A DNA stretch of 64,000 nt from Microthyrium microscopicum. Its lineage: Eukaryota > Ascomycota > Dothideomycetes > Microthyriales > Microthyriaceae. The notes under the pieces are model-generated. The model had not been told where the DNA came from, ran no database searches, and saw nothing but the letters and a program-made list of their open reading frames with translations. Positions 42,987 to 54,959 of the stretch are shown here, piece after piece. The stretch's first letter is position 1, and every line of letters starts with the position of its first letter. The stretch is taken from the NCBI GenBank assembly GCA_010405405.1, contig MU004244.1:65895-129894 (forward strand), in the 5' to 3' direction. The position numbers and the translations under genes were made by a program.

Positions 42987-45900
42987 CTATCTCCTATTGA
43001 AATTCAGATATCGCGCCTGTGGTAAATTAGCATCATCCTTTTCATAAAAGAACAGGCAGAACTTACCGCGAGTAGCATGATAACAATACTACTAGCAATA
43101 TAGCAAGCCAAGATTCCCAGATCTCTCCATCGATGGCTAAAATTATATCCCAACGGTTCGTAAAACTGGTCTCCAACTTTATAAGCACAGTACTGACAGC
43201 TACTGGTAGCATTATCAACCAAGTAGCCCGCTCCTCCCCTTGCAAAGAAATTCTTCATATAGTCTCCACAGTTTGTACCATTTGGAGCGGTGAAAGTGTT
43301 GAGTTCACTACCTTTGCAAACGACCTCTGTATCATGCAACTGCGTCACCAACATCCCACTGATCAAGTGACTAAATGGGTCTAGGTAGTACAACCAGTCT
43401 CGCCAGAATGCGGGCATTGATGGTGCTGGAATAGTGACACCTGAGAATAGGGCGAAGGTTATCATGATGGGTGGATTGAAGAGTGCGGATATCTTGGGCG
43501 TCGGCGTTAGTGCTGCTACCATTTGGCCTAGACAGACGGCAAAGTTCTCGAGGATGAGACACATGAAGAACTGATATCCTGCTCTACTAGGCTCGGGGCG
43601 TAAGCCGGGGATGTAGTAGATTGGTAAGAAGAACCCTACAGCGCAGATCAGGCTGTACGGTATCTCCGCAATGGTCATTGATAATGCGAAAGGGATTGTG
43701 CGGTATGACTTGGAAGCTTGTTCGCGGTAGGCGAGTTGGCGGGCGATGGCGTATTTGGGCTGGACTTGCGCGAGGATTATGGCTGGGAGGACGGTGAATT
43801 GAAAGATCAGGAAGACTTCGTCTTGCAGCGAAGACCGCGAATTGTCTAGATTGAGGAACACAAGACCGCCGAGGAGGGCGATTACAACGTGGTTGAAGAG
43901 GCGAGTGAGGCCGTAGTCTGGTGTGCGATAGAAACTTTTGCTTTGGCGCTTGATTACTTGCTTCATTTGATGCCAGGTTGGTGTGGCGTATTCTGCCTGG
44001 CCTTCTTGATTTGAACTGTTTTCAGTCTCTTGTTTGATTTTGATGATGTCTTTCTTGATCTGGACGAATTCGGGAGATTCAGTCCACACTTCGCCCCAGT
44101 CGCGTTCTCCCAGACGAGGAGTTAGGCCGGCACCGATACAGTCGAGCATCCATTCTGCAGGATTGGCATCTGGTGGACATATAGCGCCGTTACGATGGAA
44201 ATAATCTCGAAGTAGATATGCATCGTCGCCGATGTCCCCGAAGTAAACACATTCACCACCCTTCTGTAGCAGTAACAGCCGATCGAACTGTTGAAACAGA
44301 GCGCTGTTCGGTTGATGAATGGTACACAGCACTGCCTGACCAACAGCAGTCAGTTTTCGCAAGAATCGTGCAATATTCCAAGCACTTTGACTATCGAGGC
44401 CTGTAGTTGGTTCATCAAGGAAGAGAAGAAGTTGAGGTTTAGCAGCCAACTCTATTCCAATAGTGACCAACTTGCGCTGATTTGGTGGAAGACCAGCCTC
44501 TGGAGATCCAATAATAGCATCGGCGATATCCTCGAGCTCAAGCAGCGAAATAATCTCTTCAACATACTGATACTTTTCTGATTGTGGTGTTTCGTATGAT
44601 TGCCTAAGGTCAGCGGAGAAGCGCAAAGACTCTCTCACGGTAACAGAAGGCTCTAGGACATCCATCTGCTCTGCATATGATGTACCACGTTGGAACGCGA
44701 GACCTGGTTTGCTTCCATCAAGAAGAATGTCGCCAGATATGATACCGATATTCTTCCGCGCACTCAGTACGTCCAGCAATGAAGTTTTGCCGGCACCGGA
44801 AGCTCCCATCAACGCAACCAGTTGACCTGGCTTGACATATCCAAACACATTATTGAGAATTCGTTTGTGACCAGAGGGGATCGGGACGTCGTAATTGACG
44901 CCTTCCCAGGTAAGCACTGATTTGGAAGCGATTTGAATATTCGCAGCCTGGTTAGTATCCGCTTCATGATTGAGACGTGCTTGTTTCCTGTCTTTCAGAG
45001 AGTTATTCAACTTCTTTCGCTCAGCATTCTCTTTCACAAAAATTGTGACTGTGCTTCCTCCACCTCCAAAGACCAAATATTCACCAAGGAATACATTGGC
45101 GCTTAGAAAGCCGACAATGAGAGTGATGATTAGACCAAAATGGAACCACTGTGAAGATGGATTGAACTGAAATTGTTGCTTGATATACTCCGTGCCTGAC
45201 ACGATTGGATTTCCCGGTATACTGCCAAGAAGCGTGCAAACCTGGTGGTTAATATCATTGTAGCCGTCACCACTGGGTACAAGTGAGCCAGTGACACATC
45301 GCAAATTCAACCTCTTGAATTCATTCATCATGAGCGAGGAGAAACCAAGCCCGGCAGGGTTAATATAGAATATCCAGCGTAGCCAGACATGCTGCGAATG
45401 CCATTGGATTGGATATCCACTGGTGAGCACTAGTAGCGAGATCATGATAGATGCTGTTCGGATTGCAATGTCAAAATCAGAGCTCAAAATGCCAATCGTC
45501 CGAAATATGACAGTCATGCAAAGATAGCCGCAGAATATTGTGATTAGAAACGTGAAGAATGCGCCGGGTTCACGAACGAGGCCAGTTGAAAAATATACCA
45601 TGATTGAAAAACAGGATATCAATACACTTTGAAACATGCCGTCGATGAAGATTTGAGCGATCCATAATGCGGACGGGCGGTAGAAGGCGTATGAGCGATG
45701 TTTGTTGACAACTGGTCGACCCAGCATTGTGCCTACTAGTTCCCCGAACGCTTGGAAACCATTGAACAGAAAGCTGATGAAGATGACACCACCACGAATG
45801 AAAGCTCCAGCACTAGTTTCCGGTAGGTTTATCCAGACAGTGCTGAGAATAAGAGCGATGGTCAAGCAGGTAGTCCAAGATACAGTAAGTGAAAACTTGT

Positions 45901-47960
45901 CCTGCCATTTGAGAATCGCTTGTCGCTTCATTAACGTCCAGACTTGAAGCCAAAATGGAATTGAGTAAACATTGTCGCGGGAGGTGTGGCGTTTGGATTG
46001 TTTGACGGCAGTCAAAAAGTCTTCGACATCATTCTCGTCAACAGTCTGTCGATACTGTCGCATTTCAGAGTCCAGAGCATCGGATATAGTTGATTGATCG
46101 AAGGCAGCAGACAGTGAATCTGGAGTAGAAGGAACATTGCTTGCTGAACGTCCCGACTTGAACTTGCGTTCGTGTGGATCGAGACATCCCAAACAAAAGT
46201 CAGCGGATGTCTGTCTCGGTTGTTCCAAATATCCTAGTCCTTCAAAGTAAGCTCTTGCTTGCTTTGCTGGACCAAAGTACACTTGTCTTCCCTGGTCTAT
46301 AACAAGAACTTTATCAAACTCCCGATAAATCGATTCGGAGACCTGATATGCAGTGATGAATGTTGTGGTGTGTTGGATATCACACAAGATACGTATTGAA
46401 CGGACGTAATCGACCGCAGTGCTGGCGTCCAAACCTCGCGTCGGGCTATCCCAGCAGCATAGCGAGGCTTTGGTGACCTATACTGTTAGGTGAAAGATCA
46501 CAAAAGGGTGTTGACAGGTCCTTTCGAGGTGGAAATATGAAACATCCATCGCATTCGATGGCCCCCATCGAATGCGATCGAAGGTATGATTGATTTTGTC
46601 CCAACGGATCAGAAGTAGACGTCTTACCATCATTTCCGCTATAGCGGCGCGCTTCCTCTCGCCCCCTGAGACGCCTCTAACGAAAGGGCCTCCAACGAAC
46701 GTGTCTATTTTGTTAGTGTATAAGCATCATAGTGGATGCAGTGTCAGCCACTACAGCACTGAAACAGTTGATGACCTGCTGTAATGCTAAGAAGTAGCTT
46801 TGGCTACTGTAGCATAACGGTAGATTATCTAACTGCTCCAATGAAAGTGATGACTTTGCACGGGAATTTTCTTACTTCGCGTATGCTAGTTGCAGTTAGT
46901 CTCAGATCTAACATCTCAGGGATCTCCAGGAACTCGATCGCATTAGACTGCATATGGTGCAGACCAAAACAATCTGACGTAAGCGCAAGGAAGTATATAT
47001 CCGACTTACCTCAATGTTGAACATTCTTAAAAGCATCGTAATAACCTTTTCTTTGAAGTCTTTCTGTGATATGCCAGCCGGTCTACCACCTCTACAATTG
47101 AGGGCAAAGTTCAACTAGAATCTGTCAGTTGAAAGCTACATTCAGAGCTAGTACTCTCAGAGAAGACCAGCCGGTCTTTTCGATCTTACCATTTGGCCCA
47201 CTGTCAGAGTCGGAAGCATAGAGTTCGATTCGTCTTCCGCATTATACACAGCCTCGCCGCGATATTTCTTCCCAAATGTCTTGTGGTCAAAAGAGCCATA
47301 TAGAACCTCGCCGCTCACATCCGTATATCCCAGGCGCTGATTGCTGATGACTTTTAGAAACGATGTACATCCACTGCCAGGGCGACCAAGGACGAGGACC
47401 ATTTCACCTGGCTTTACGACTCCGCGGAATGACTTGAGAATATCGACTTCTTTCCCTGGTTTGCCAAGGCCTATGAGTCGGCGGATGAGTGGCCAGTAGT
47501 TGAAGAATTGGATACATTTGGACGGAAATGTCTGGACGTAAATCTTGGAGCCACCGAGACCACGAACTGTGAGGTCATCCCAGTAAACGCCAATCTTTTT
47601 CGACTTGATTCCTGCAGCATCACTTTCCTCTTTGTCTCCACGAAGAACTTTCTCAAGATCAAATGGCTCTCCGGCTTCAGTGCGTTTGGTTCCAGCTTTT
47701 TCAAGATCGTAGCCTTGGATGTTGGATGGGACTTGTCGAATAGATTCTTGGTGTGATGCTTTCAACTCCAAGTTGAGCTGGTTGAACTCCTCTTCGGCTC
47801 GTTGGACGTTGATATGACCGCCTTCGATGGACTTGAAGGTCGTTGGACTTTTCGCTTCTGGAGTGGAAGCGCCAGACCAGCGGCGCTTTTTGTCATCATC
47901 GTTGCTAGATGAGTTGACACTGTCTCTGGGTGATTGTGGGAGATCGTTGCCCGTAGCCAT
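42987..47960 (-). CDS. PDR/ABCG-type multidrug ABC transporter
   Basis: Six exons, complement of 47190..47960, 47010..47114, 46876..46885, 46628..46704, 43067..46477 and 42987..43016, give 1467 aa, normal for the family. Layout is (NBD-TMD) twice. NBD1 has Walker A GRPGSGCTSF near residue 191, signature VSGGERKR and Walker B-region DSPTRGLDAST. NBD2 has GASGAGKTSLLDVL and LLLFLDEPTTGLDSQSA, with the degenerate PDR signature PPNQRKLVTIG. The 10-nt exon 3 supplies His-Thr-Arg, making HTRNTFVGGPFVRG; without it the frame fails. The short last exon replaces a readthrough end. Such pumps export azoles, phytoalexins and other hydrophobic toxins at the plasma membrane. Confidence 0.93.
46546..46580. 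repeat. Perfect hairpin of two inverted palindrome copies in an ABC-transporter intron
   Basis: Bases 46548-46561 and 46565-46578 are perfect reverse complements (14 bp) with a 3-nt loop. Each arm is itself a copy of the CCATCGAATGCGATGG palindrome family. The hairpin lies inside the 150-bp intron 46478-46627. Confidence 0.8.
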
Positions 47961-49332
47961 TGTCGCTACCAATCAAGCTTGGAATCGCAAGCAAGCTCTA
48001 AATAACGCTACGCAACCGAAAAGGCCGATGCTGTTGCTCAAGGCGCTATGATCCAGTACTTAAACAACAGTGTATAGAATATGTGGGACGAGGACGAGCG
48101 CACCAAAGCAAAACCAGAATTTGGAGCTCGAATTTGATCACCAAAATTTGAACAAACCCAATTCAAAGCATCGTTGCCACTCCAGCAGATCAAAGTTGTA
48201 TGGTAGCTTAGCTTGAGGAGCTATTCACCAGACGATCGCGGTCCTACATCGCCCGCATCTTTGTCATCGTCCCTCTATACAGACACCTACTCAAGCCGCA
48301 TCTACTCAGTAGCACGCCTTGTTTGCCCGATCCATTCGTTGACAGGCAGTACAGATCTTCGACAGCTGATTGACTGATAGATCTGCTGCTTCCCGGAACA
48401 ACGGCACATCGGGAGCTTGGAATTCACCGCTTTGCTTGGGTAGCTTGGGTAAGCTCCCATCGGTATCCAAATGCACAGGGCAATTGCCGAACAGTAGAGC
48501 CCAGGCATATGCCAGGTTGCTGCATGTCAGATATCATTATCAGTCAAAGCGTTCTCTCTTTGGCATTGTGGGTTGGTTTGGTGGGGACTCGCGTGGCATT
48601 GATGGCGAGATCGGGAAGTTTGTTCTGGACTGGGATGCAGGTTGGCGGTCTAAACCATTGGTGTTGAAATCCGGGGAAGGGATCATGCAGCTAGTCTCTT
48701 TTTTCCTTGGCCGCGGCAATTGGTCTTTTCTTCCTAGGCGCAAACGGGTAGATTAATGTTATTGGTTGGTGGTGAGTTTTGGCGATTGTTTATGGATGGA
48801 TGTTTTCGGATGGAGTTTCTGGATTGGGGTGAGGCTTTGAAAGTAAAGTATAGTTGATCTTGGTCGAAAAATCATGGGGTTTGCTGTCCATGGTGATTGA
48901 CGCTTGCTTTTTGCGGTATCCGATTTCGACTGACATTTTCCATCTGATAATGCGATCCAAGCGAGCTTGAGCGCGATTCATTGAAATTTTTGACAGCAAT
49001 TTACCTTGTTTTAATCGCACACCACATAACTTCATTTGCTGGTTCAGGAGCCTGCCAGCTCGTAGAGTCTTCCTGAACCCACAACTTTGATAGGCTCGTG
49101 TTCTCCAGTGCCCATTTGATTTGCGAGAGACCAACATCTCAATCCTCCATCAGGAGCACAGAAACACATCACACGGGTCCTTGAGTGAGTAAAGAGTTCG
49201 CTATTCCATCCCAATGCAATATCTTCTGCCCCAATGCCAGTGTATCTAGGGCGTTAAACATGCATATCGTAGACATCCCAAGGAACCACAATATGCAACC
49301 GCATTCATCAGGTTCAAAGTCATCCCAAACAA
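47961..49332. other. 1.4-kb intergenic stretch
   Basis: Promoter side of the ABC transporter gene. A plus-strand frame at 48370-48756 (128 codons) has no recognisable feature and I do not call it. Confidence 0.5.
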
Positions 49333-49748
49333 CTATGTCCGACCTAACCGATCGCCCTTCGGACTCCGCCAAACCTGCGTCGCCTCGTATTTACTCTTCT
49401 CCAAGGTCCTTTGCCCTTCCGTCGCGGGCTCATGTCTTGTAGGTGCAGGATCGCCTGCCGCTTCTCTCGAGGGCCCCCCTCCACCAGAAGGATCGACGTC
49501 GATGTGTTTGTCTGCGGCGTATTGTCGAAATTGCGCCTCGCTCTCACGCAGTTTAGCCTGTCCTTTGCGCCATTCAATATCATCGAGAGCTTTTTGAGCG
49601 CGGTCGGCGTTAATGCTGCGCTTGGCGAGCCAGTAGGCGAAACCGCCGGCTCCGATTAGGGTGGCCCAGCCGTAGTAGACTGATCTGATCTGTGGTTATT
49701 AGCATTACGCAGGGAAGATGGTGTCGCGGTAGGTCTAACTGTGTTCAT
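49333..49748 (-). CDS. Small membrane protein, DUF4748-like
   Basis: Two exons, complement(49740..49748) and complement(49333..49689), give 121 aa; the first coding exon holds only three codons (Met-Asn-Thr). A TGCTAATAAC branch region and CACAG acceptor support the 50-bp intron. One hydrophobic segment (YYGWATLIGAGGFAYWLAKR) is followed by a charged helix (INADRAQKALDDIEWRKGQA) and a disordered tail ending GDRLGRT. Small ascomycete proteins with this arrangement (DUF4748) are probably mitochondrial. Function is unknown. The family call is from memory of the pattern. Confidence 0.75.
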
Positions 49749-50255
49749 TGAAGCGGGAAATGGGTAGACTGTCGGTGCTGGGTTCGGTAAGAGCGCGGAG
49801 CTGGAGCAAATGTGTTTATAGGGCTGTTTGAAGACATTGAATGGATGCTGGAAAGAATTTAAGTCTAAGTCCTGTCAAAACGATCGTATGATGTATTGAG
49901 TCGCTAGGCTAAACTAGGTTAGCACGGCACGTGGATATTTATCCGCTCAATACTCCGTGCTGGGTGTAGAAGCTGATTGGCTGTCACAACTTACATTCAG
50001 CCTGATAGCAGAGGTTCTGCGCGGCAATGTGTTACAAAGTCATCCATGGATGGTATTAGCACCGGATTAACAAATGGTGGTCATACGAAGCGAAGCTTAA
50101 GTTCAAAAGATTCATTTTTTGGGTGGTTTCCTGGGTTTTCTTTTCCTGCCAATAATTCACAACCGCACCCTCACACCCCTTCTATTGGCTCCTGTCCAAC
50201 CTGGCCATATTGGTCTCGCTCGCTTCCCGATATATCAGTCAGAATATCTCCACAG
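49749..50255. other. Intergenic stretch
   Basis: No gene supported; a plus-strand frame at 49977-50264 has no features. Confidence 0.5.
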
Positions 50256-51502
50256 CTAGCGTAGATTACGACTAAGCTCCATCATTGTCTGCGCTGTGAC
50301 TTCACGAGCCTGCTTTTCGGCTTCAGCCTGTGCAGCGGCTTCTTCAATTGACATCGCATACGCGATGCCGGGATCAGCGATGAGCTAGACAAACTGTTAG
50401 CAAATCGGCACGCAGCGTTTACTCCCTCCGCGGACTGACCTTATTGAACTCTTCCATTATTTGTGCTGCTGTCATTGCGGGGAGGTCCAAAGCGCGGAGA
50501 TTCACGATGCCATTTTCACCGAAGATATATCTGTAAGCCTTGGGATCAAGAGGTATCTTCCGCATCTGTATGATATTGAGGGCCGCACCATAGCATTTGA
50601 TCAATACGTCCCCTGGTAGAACATTCCGACCTGACGATGTCATCGATTGATGCTGTTCGGTGCAATCCTTGTGATAAAGGACCACTGTGGTAGTCTCCTT
50701 CTTGAAGTGGCGATTATCATTGAGCAGTAAACATCTGCTCCCGAACTGTTCCACCTCGCCTTTGATCAAGACTGTGTAATGACGCTTAAGAAAGATGTCG
50801 GGAATCACCTTGCGTTTACCCTTTGAATCCGGTTGAAGCAGTCCTTTTTGACATATTGCCGGAATGGCTGCCCAGTCGACAACACCAGAGTTTGCGAGCT
50901 TGAAGTCCCCCAATGGAAAGGAAAACCTGAAACACATTCCGTGGTGCTTTTTTTCCTGCACATGATAGTCGGCGAGACACATAGCTGCTGTGAACTTGAA
51001 ACGATGCCAGATCGTTTACTTATGAGTGATTGAAGTTGAGACTATGCTTTGGGGTTGAGATACTAATTACGAAGGATGTATCAAGACCAGTCTTGAAAGT
51101 TTGTTGGATGATCTTGAGCGATTTATCGCGGCCGTCTGACCCTGATATACTTCAAAATCTGGCCCATGCTGGACACTCCGTTGGACCTGGAATCACTTTC
51201 TTTCGTCAACGTTTGACTTCGCGGGTTTGTGGATGCAGACGCTGAAGTAAACGAAGGGGATCATTTGTTTGAACAAGAGTACAATCAATAGCTGTGTCCC
51301 GTTTGAAAAGCTGGCAGCGAACGTTAGCTAGATATTTAGTCATATTGACGATCACCACAAGTTCAAGCGAAGAAAGATTACTGAAGAAGCAAAATGCGGA
51401 GCTCGACTTACATATCGATCTAAGCCTTGAAGGATAACGGTACTCTGTGACTAGAAAGCTAGGTAGTTTGACGGACATCCGTCGCATGAGTCTGGAATAC
51501 AT
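50256..51502 (-). CDS. Orphan protein, five proposed exons
   Basis: I do not recognise it. Proposed exons are complement of 51412..51502, 51211..51327, 51071..51141, 50440..50994 and 50256..50384, giving 320 aa with all phases consistent. Exons 4 and 5 are well supported (GTCAGT donor, TTGCTAACAG branch region, TCTAG acceptor; the last exon codes IADPGIAYAMSIEEAAAQ). The joints between exons 2, 3 and 4 use weak donors (GTTGAC, GTAATT) and are tentative; a minimal model starts at the ATG at 50982 and has 223 aa. The protein is soluble, with no signal peptide or membrane helix and no motif I can name. It may be lineage-specific. Confidence 0.55.
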
Positions 51503-51954
51503 AAGTCTACTTGGTGATTCACACTTGATCCCCTACAATTCATGAGCCAATAGTCGCTGCTCTGACGTCCGATAAAAGATACAGCAGATCAAATCGTTGG
51601 CAAAACGCAACTCTAATTCTTATCTTTCGGCTTGTGTAGCTAAGCATATTTCTGTCACCCACGGCATTTTATGTCACGGTCTATCAATCAATTTACTTGA
51701 TAATTGCCATAAATTGAAGCTTTTTTAGGTATTCTTTATAGAATGTTTCGTTCACGCCCCTTTGTTTTCCAACTCTTTTCGCTTCCGCAACACATAGATA
51801 CAAAATTCAGAATCACGAAAACCAGTCTGCTCCATACCTCCTTCGAATTTTCAAACGTCTCACAAACATGTCATGGTCGAGCCTAGAGGCGTGGACTTCG
51901 TTACCCTCCAGCAACTTAAGCTGCTTTGCATAATCGATGTGGTCCTCCTTCTGA
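51503..51954. other. Intergenic stretch
   Basis: Between two orphan genes on the same strand. AT-rich, no gene seen. Confidence 0.5.
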
Positions 51955-52553
51955 TTATAAATCTTTTGGTGGAGTAGGCCCATCAAACAAACTGTCCATA
52001 AAGCCATCTCTGCACTGGAAGTGATGTTAGAGACCAGTGATCTGTATTACAGGCTTAAGGAGAAACTTACAAACTCAAACAATCTAATTAGTTCCAAAGC
52101 AGGCTCGTCTGGAATATGCATCGCACGCAAGTCCGGATTCCAAAACCCGACTGGAAATAATCGCGGGACATCTCGAATCAACTTCAAAATACCGCCATAC
52201 GTGAGCGCTAACTCAGCTGCAGTGAACTGGTAACGTCCGATTGAAACACCTCTTTGGTTCCACCTGTTCAGCATTACTCCTTCGCCATGCTCAAGACAGC
52301 CTGGAGAAAGGATGAATAGGTCACATTGATCCCAATTGAGTTCCTTTTCATAGATGTATATGCCGTCACAGTTGAATTTGTTCTGGATATGTTCGCGGGG
52401 ATGGCGCTTCCAAGCCTGCGTGACGGAGCCTCTGAACGAGTCGTACATCGGTTGACATAATCCAACATGGTCGTCCTGGTGAATAAGTTTTGTACCAATT
52501 TTGACTATCAAGCATCCGCATTGAGAGAAGTACTTATATGCGTGGACACACAT
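51955..52553 (-). CDS. Orphan protein, about 180 aa
   Basis: Two exons, complement(52071..52553) and complement(51955..52014), from the first ATG of the frame. The GTAAGT donor and TTCCAG acceptor, with CTCTAACAT as branch site, give a short end (DGFMDSLFDG). A different acceptor would open a longer tail to 51813 but needs a poor donor. The sequence is globular, with Trp and His in KRHPREHI and FWNPDLRAMHIPDEPAL. No signal peptide or membrane helix. I do not recognise the family. It sits next to another orphan gene of similar style, and both may be accessory genes. Confidence 0.5.
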
Positions 52554-54181
52554 GATCAATGGAATAGATTGAGACGATTATGTGACTCGTGTTGTAACCT
52601 CTCTGGGGTTTCGAGTTTGCGTTCGGATATGCAAACTAGGATTGAGTTTGGCTGATGACAATTGACTCTCAAGAGAAGATACCGATATGTATGAATGACT
52701 TCTGGGAGTTCAAAGACCAGCTTTGATTGAAGAGGAGAACAAAGATGCTTGATGTAGATGTTGAAATTGAGTGCAGGGCGAGAGTCTGAAGACCGGCTTT
52801 GAATTGTTGTGTTGTGATACTGACCGAAATCATGATCTCAATAGCTGGATTTATAACTACCTTATCGTGGCCCACGCTTCCAAGCTGCTGTTTGATGATA
52901 CATCTGTGATGCAGGGAACCTCAATGACCAACATGAACTCCATGTCAATGGACAAGTGCAATCGAAGGAAATCGAGTGGGTTTTTGTTTGCAGTTTTTGA
53001 GCTTTAGAAAGTGAACTAAACTTAGAGCATGTTAGAACGTTAGCTTTGCCCAACGGCACTGACAGCCATAGCTACCACTCTGATCAGGACCGTATCCCAC
53101 TCATACATTGTGCTAAGGAATGTTCACAGAAATAAGAAGCTATAGGAATAGTGACTGCCAATATTGATTGCTTGTTTGCATTCGGAGAAAGCAGCGAGAA
53201 CTTGGCAGACGTCTCTCGTCTCAAGGTCACAAATCGTGGTCCACGTTTTGCCTATAACCCAAATGGGAATGTGCTAGTATACGATCAAAATCAGCGCTAT
53301 CATGTTCAAAACACCATTTAGTCTTTTCGTGGTAATCACGTAAAACGTCATCACATTCAATGGTATCTATAGCGCTCGAATAGTCAAGGCCTTCTGCAGG
53401 AAGCATTGAGCGCGGTGAGAGATATAGTATAATTGATTTGCGAACAGATATCGGCAAAGAAAATAATGAAAGACCATTTCGTGTTTCCAGGGCGAATTAA
53501 CAGATTACCTATCGCATGTAATGGCTTCCATAGCAGTTGATCAGAAAGGCAACTAATGTTTGCCATCGAGTGCGATGGCCCATGGGGGATTCGAGGATGT
53601 GTTTTAGGTGAATGTCGTCCGAAAAAGTGGTTCATTTGACAAGAAGGAATCTTTAGGCGACGATGACTCAGCACGCTCCCATCAAGTATGATGGCTACCA
53701 TCTGCTATGCTTTACAGTCAGGTGCTTTGGTTCACATTGGAGCCGTAAAATGTCAACTCCTTATCAAATGCGTTGGGAGTAAAGCATTTTAACTTTCACG
53801 AGTGCCATAGGTGACAGTCTAGCTGATGGGAGCGTGCCAATTATTTTATCGACTTGTCGAATGTCATGAAGCATATAAAAACTATATAAAAGTACTGTAT
53901 CCAGAAAAGGGTACAGGTAGTTGACTACTCGACCAATGAGAAGAGAGAAATAAAACAATCCCTGTTTGCCACGTTGGTCTTGGGTTGTCTTGGTGTCCCT
54001 TAGACCTTCCGTCCCAAAGCTTAACCTCCCACCATCCCTCAACTCCAACGGACCAACATACATTTCCATAGAGTTAGATACAGCCTCAAACAGCACTTGG
54101 ACCTCTGAAAAAATATTGTCACTCCTTATCTCAGTCAAGGCCCACGAAACACCGAGCTTAGACAGCTCGTTTCCTTTCAAC
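52554..54181. other. 1.6-kb accessory-looking intergenic stretch
   Basis: No gene called. A minus-strand frame at 53227-53406 (59 codons, acidic and aromatic) looks somewhat coding and might be a relic of an orphan gene like its neighbours. It also holds two copies of the 16-bp palindrome family (53563-53578, 53679-53694). Confidence 0.45.
53563..53578. repeat. 16-bp palindrome CCATCGAGTGCGATGG
   Basis: Identical to the copy at 7282-7297. A relative with transitions (CCATCAAGTATGATGG) lies 116 bp downstream at 53679-53694, mirroring the 108-bp spacing at the other locus. Confidence 0.7.
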
Positions 54182-54817
54182 ATGAGTGAAGAACGTAAGT
54201 AACCGCCACCCGCTCCTCCCACCCCAACGCCTCCAAACGCCCCAATAACGCCAACAGATCCCCATCCCCTCCTCCAACAGCTCCCACTGACCGTCTCTCC
54301 CTACCTATCACTCCCAACCGCAACAACCCTTCCATACACCTACAAGTCTGTGCCATCAACACTTCCTCAATCCGTCACAACAGTCGATGCGCCATCCAAC
54401 GACCCCTCACACCAACAGTCCGACCAACAACAATACCCCAAACCCGCCTACGTAGTCTCGCAAACTGGCCACGCGGCCCATCCAGACGCCATTATAGAAT
54501 CATGTCAAGCGCTCCGTGCTCACCTCGACAAACTGCAGGCAGAAGCTGAAGCAGCAATCCATAAATGGGACAGTGATATCGTCCAACGCGAATTAGCAGA
54601 GAAGAGACGCGTAGCACCCGGCTGGCTGGATGTTGGAGAGGAGAATAGGTTGTTGGTGCCGGAACGTAGTGGCTCTACTGTGCAGCAGCAGGCAGATCCA
54701 ACCCGGATAATACCGATAATGACTGCTCCGGCCAACGTACAAACGCACGCACAGCAAGGGGCGGGATCGGAAGGAGAAGCGCTGGATAGAGCATTTGGAG
54801 GCTTGAATGTACGATGA
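54182..54817 (+). CDS. Small conserved-looking fungal protein
   Basis: Two exons (54182..54194, 54258..54817) give 190 aa. The first coding exon is 13 nt (MSEE plus one base); the intron ends after CAATAACGCCAACAG. The N-terminal half is Pro/Thr/Leu-rich (PLLQQLPLTVSPYLSLPTAT). The second half has a helix (CQALRAHLDKLQAEAEAAIH) and a block RELAEKRRVAPGWLD that looks conserved. No signal peptide or membrane helix. I do not recognise the family and assign no function. The 3' end converges with the AA9 gene 142 bp away. Confidence 0.65.
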
Positions 54818-54959
54818 TCATACATTGGAAATTCGCATATTGGTGGCCTCATGGTTCTGGGAGTTTTACGCGCATCATCATCTTGATTGTACAATAGGGT
54901 GCTGCATTTTGGGCGGTTGAGACGCTAATACATTCAGCATAAATCTCATTGATTCAGAT

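Noticed and set aside
32604-47960. MFS exporter, Zn2Cys6 factor and ABC transporter as part of a secondary-metabolite cluster
   Set aside because: No backbone synthase (PKS, NRPS, terpene cyclase) or tailoring enzyme lies nearby.
48370-48756. 128-codon plus-strand frame between the ABC transporter and the DUF4748-like gene
   Set aside because: No recognisable motif, and composition unlike the real genes around it.
53764-54222. 152-codon minus-strand frame overlapping the start of the 54182 gene
   Set aside because: No ATG-supported domain content; it overlaps a better-supported spliced plus-strand gene.
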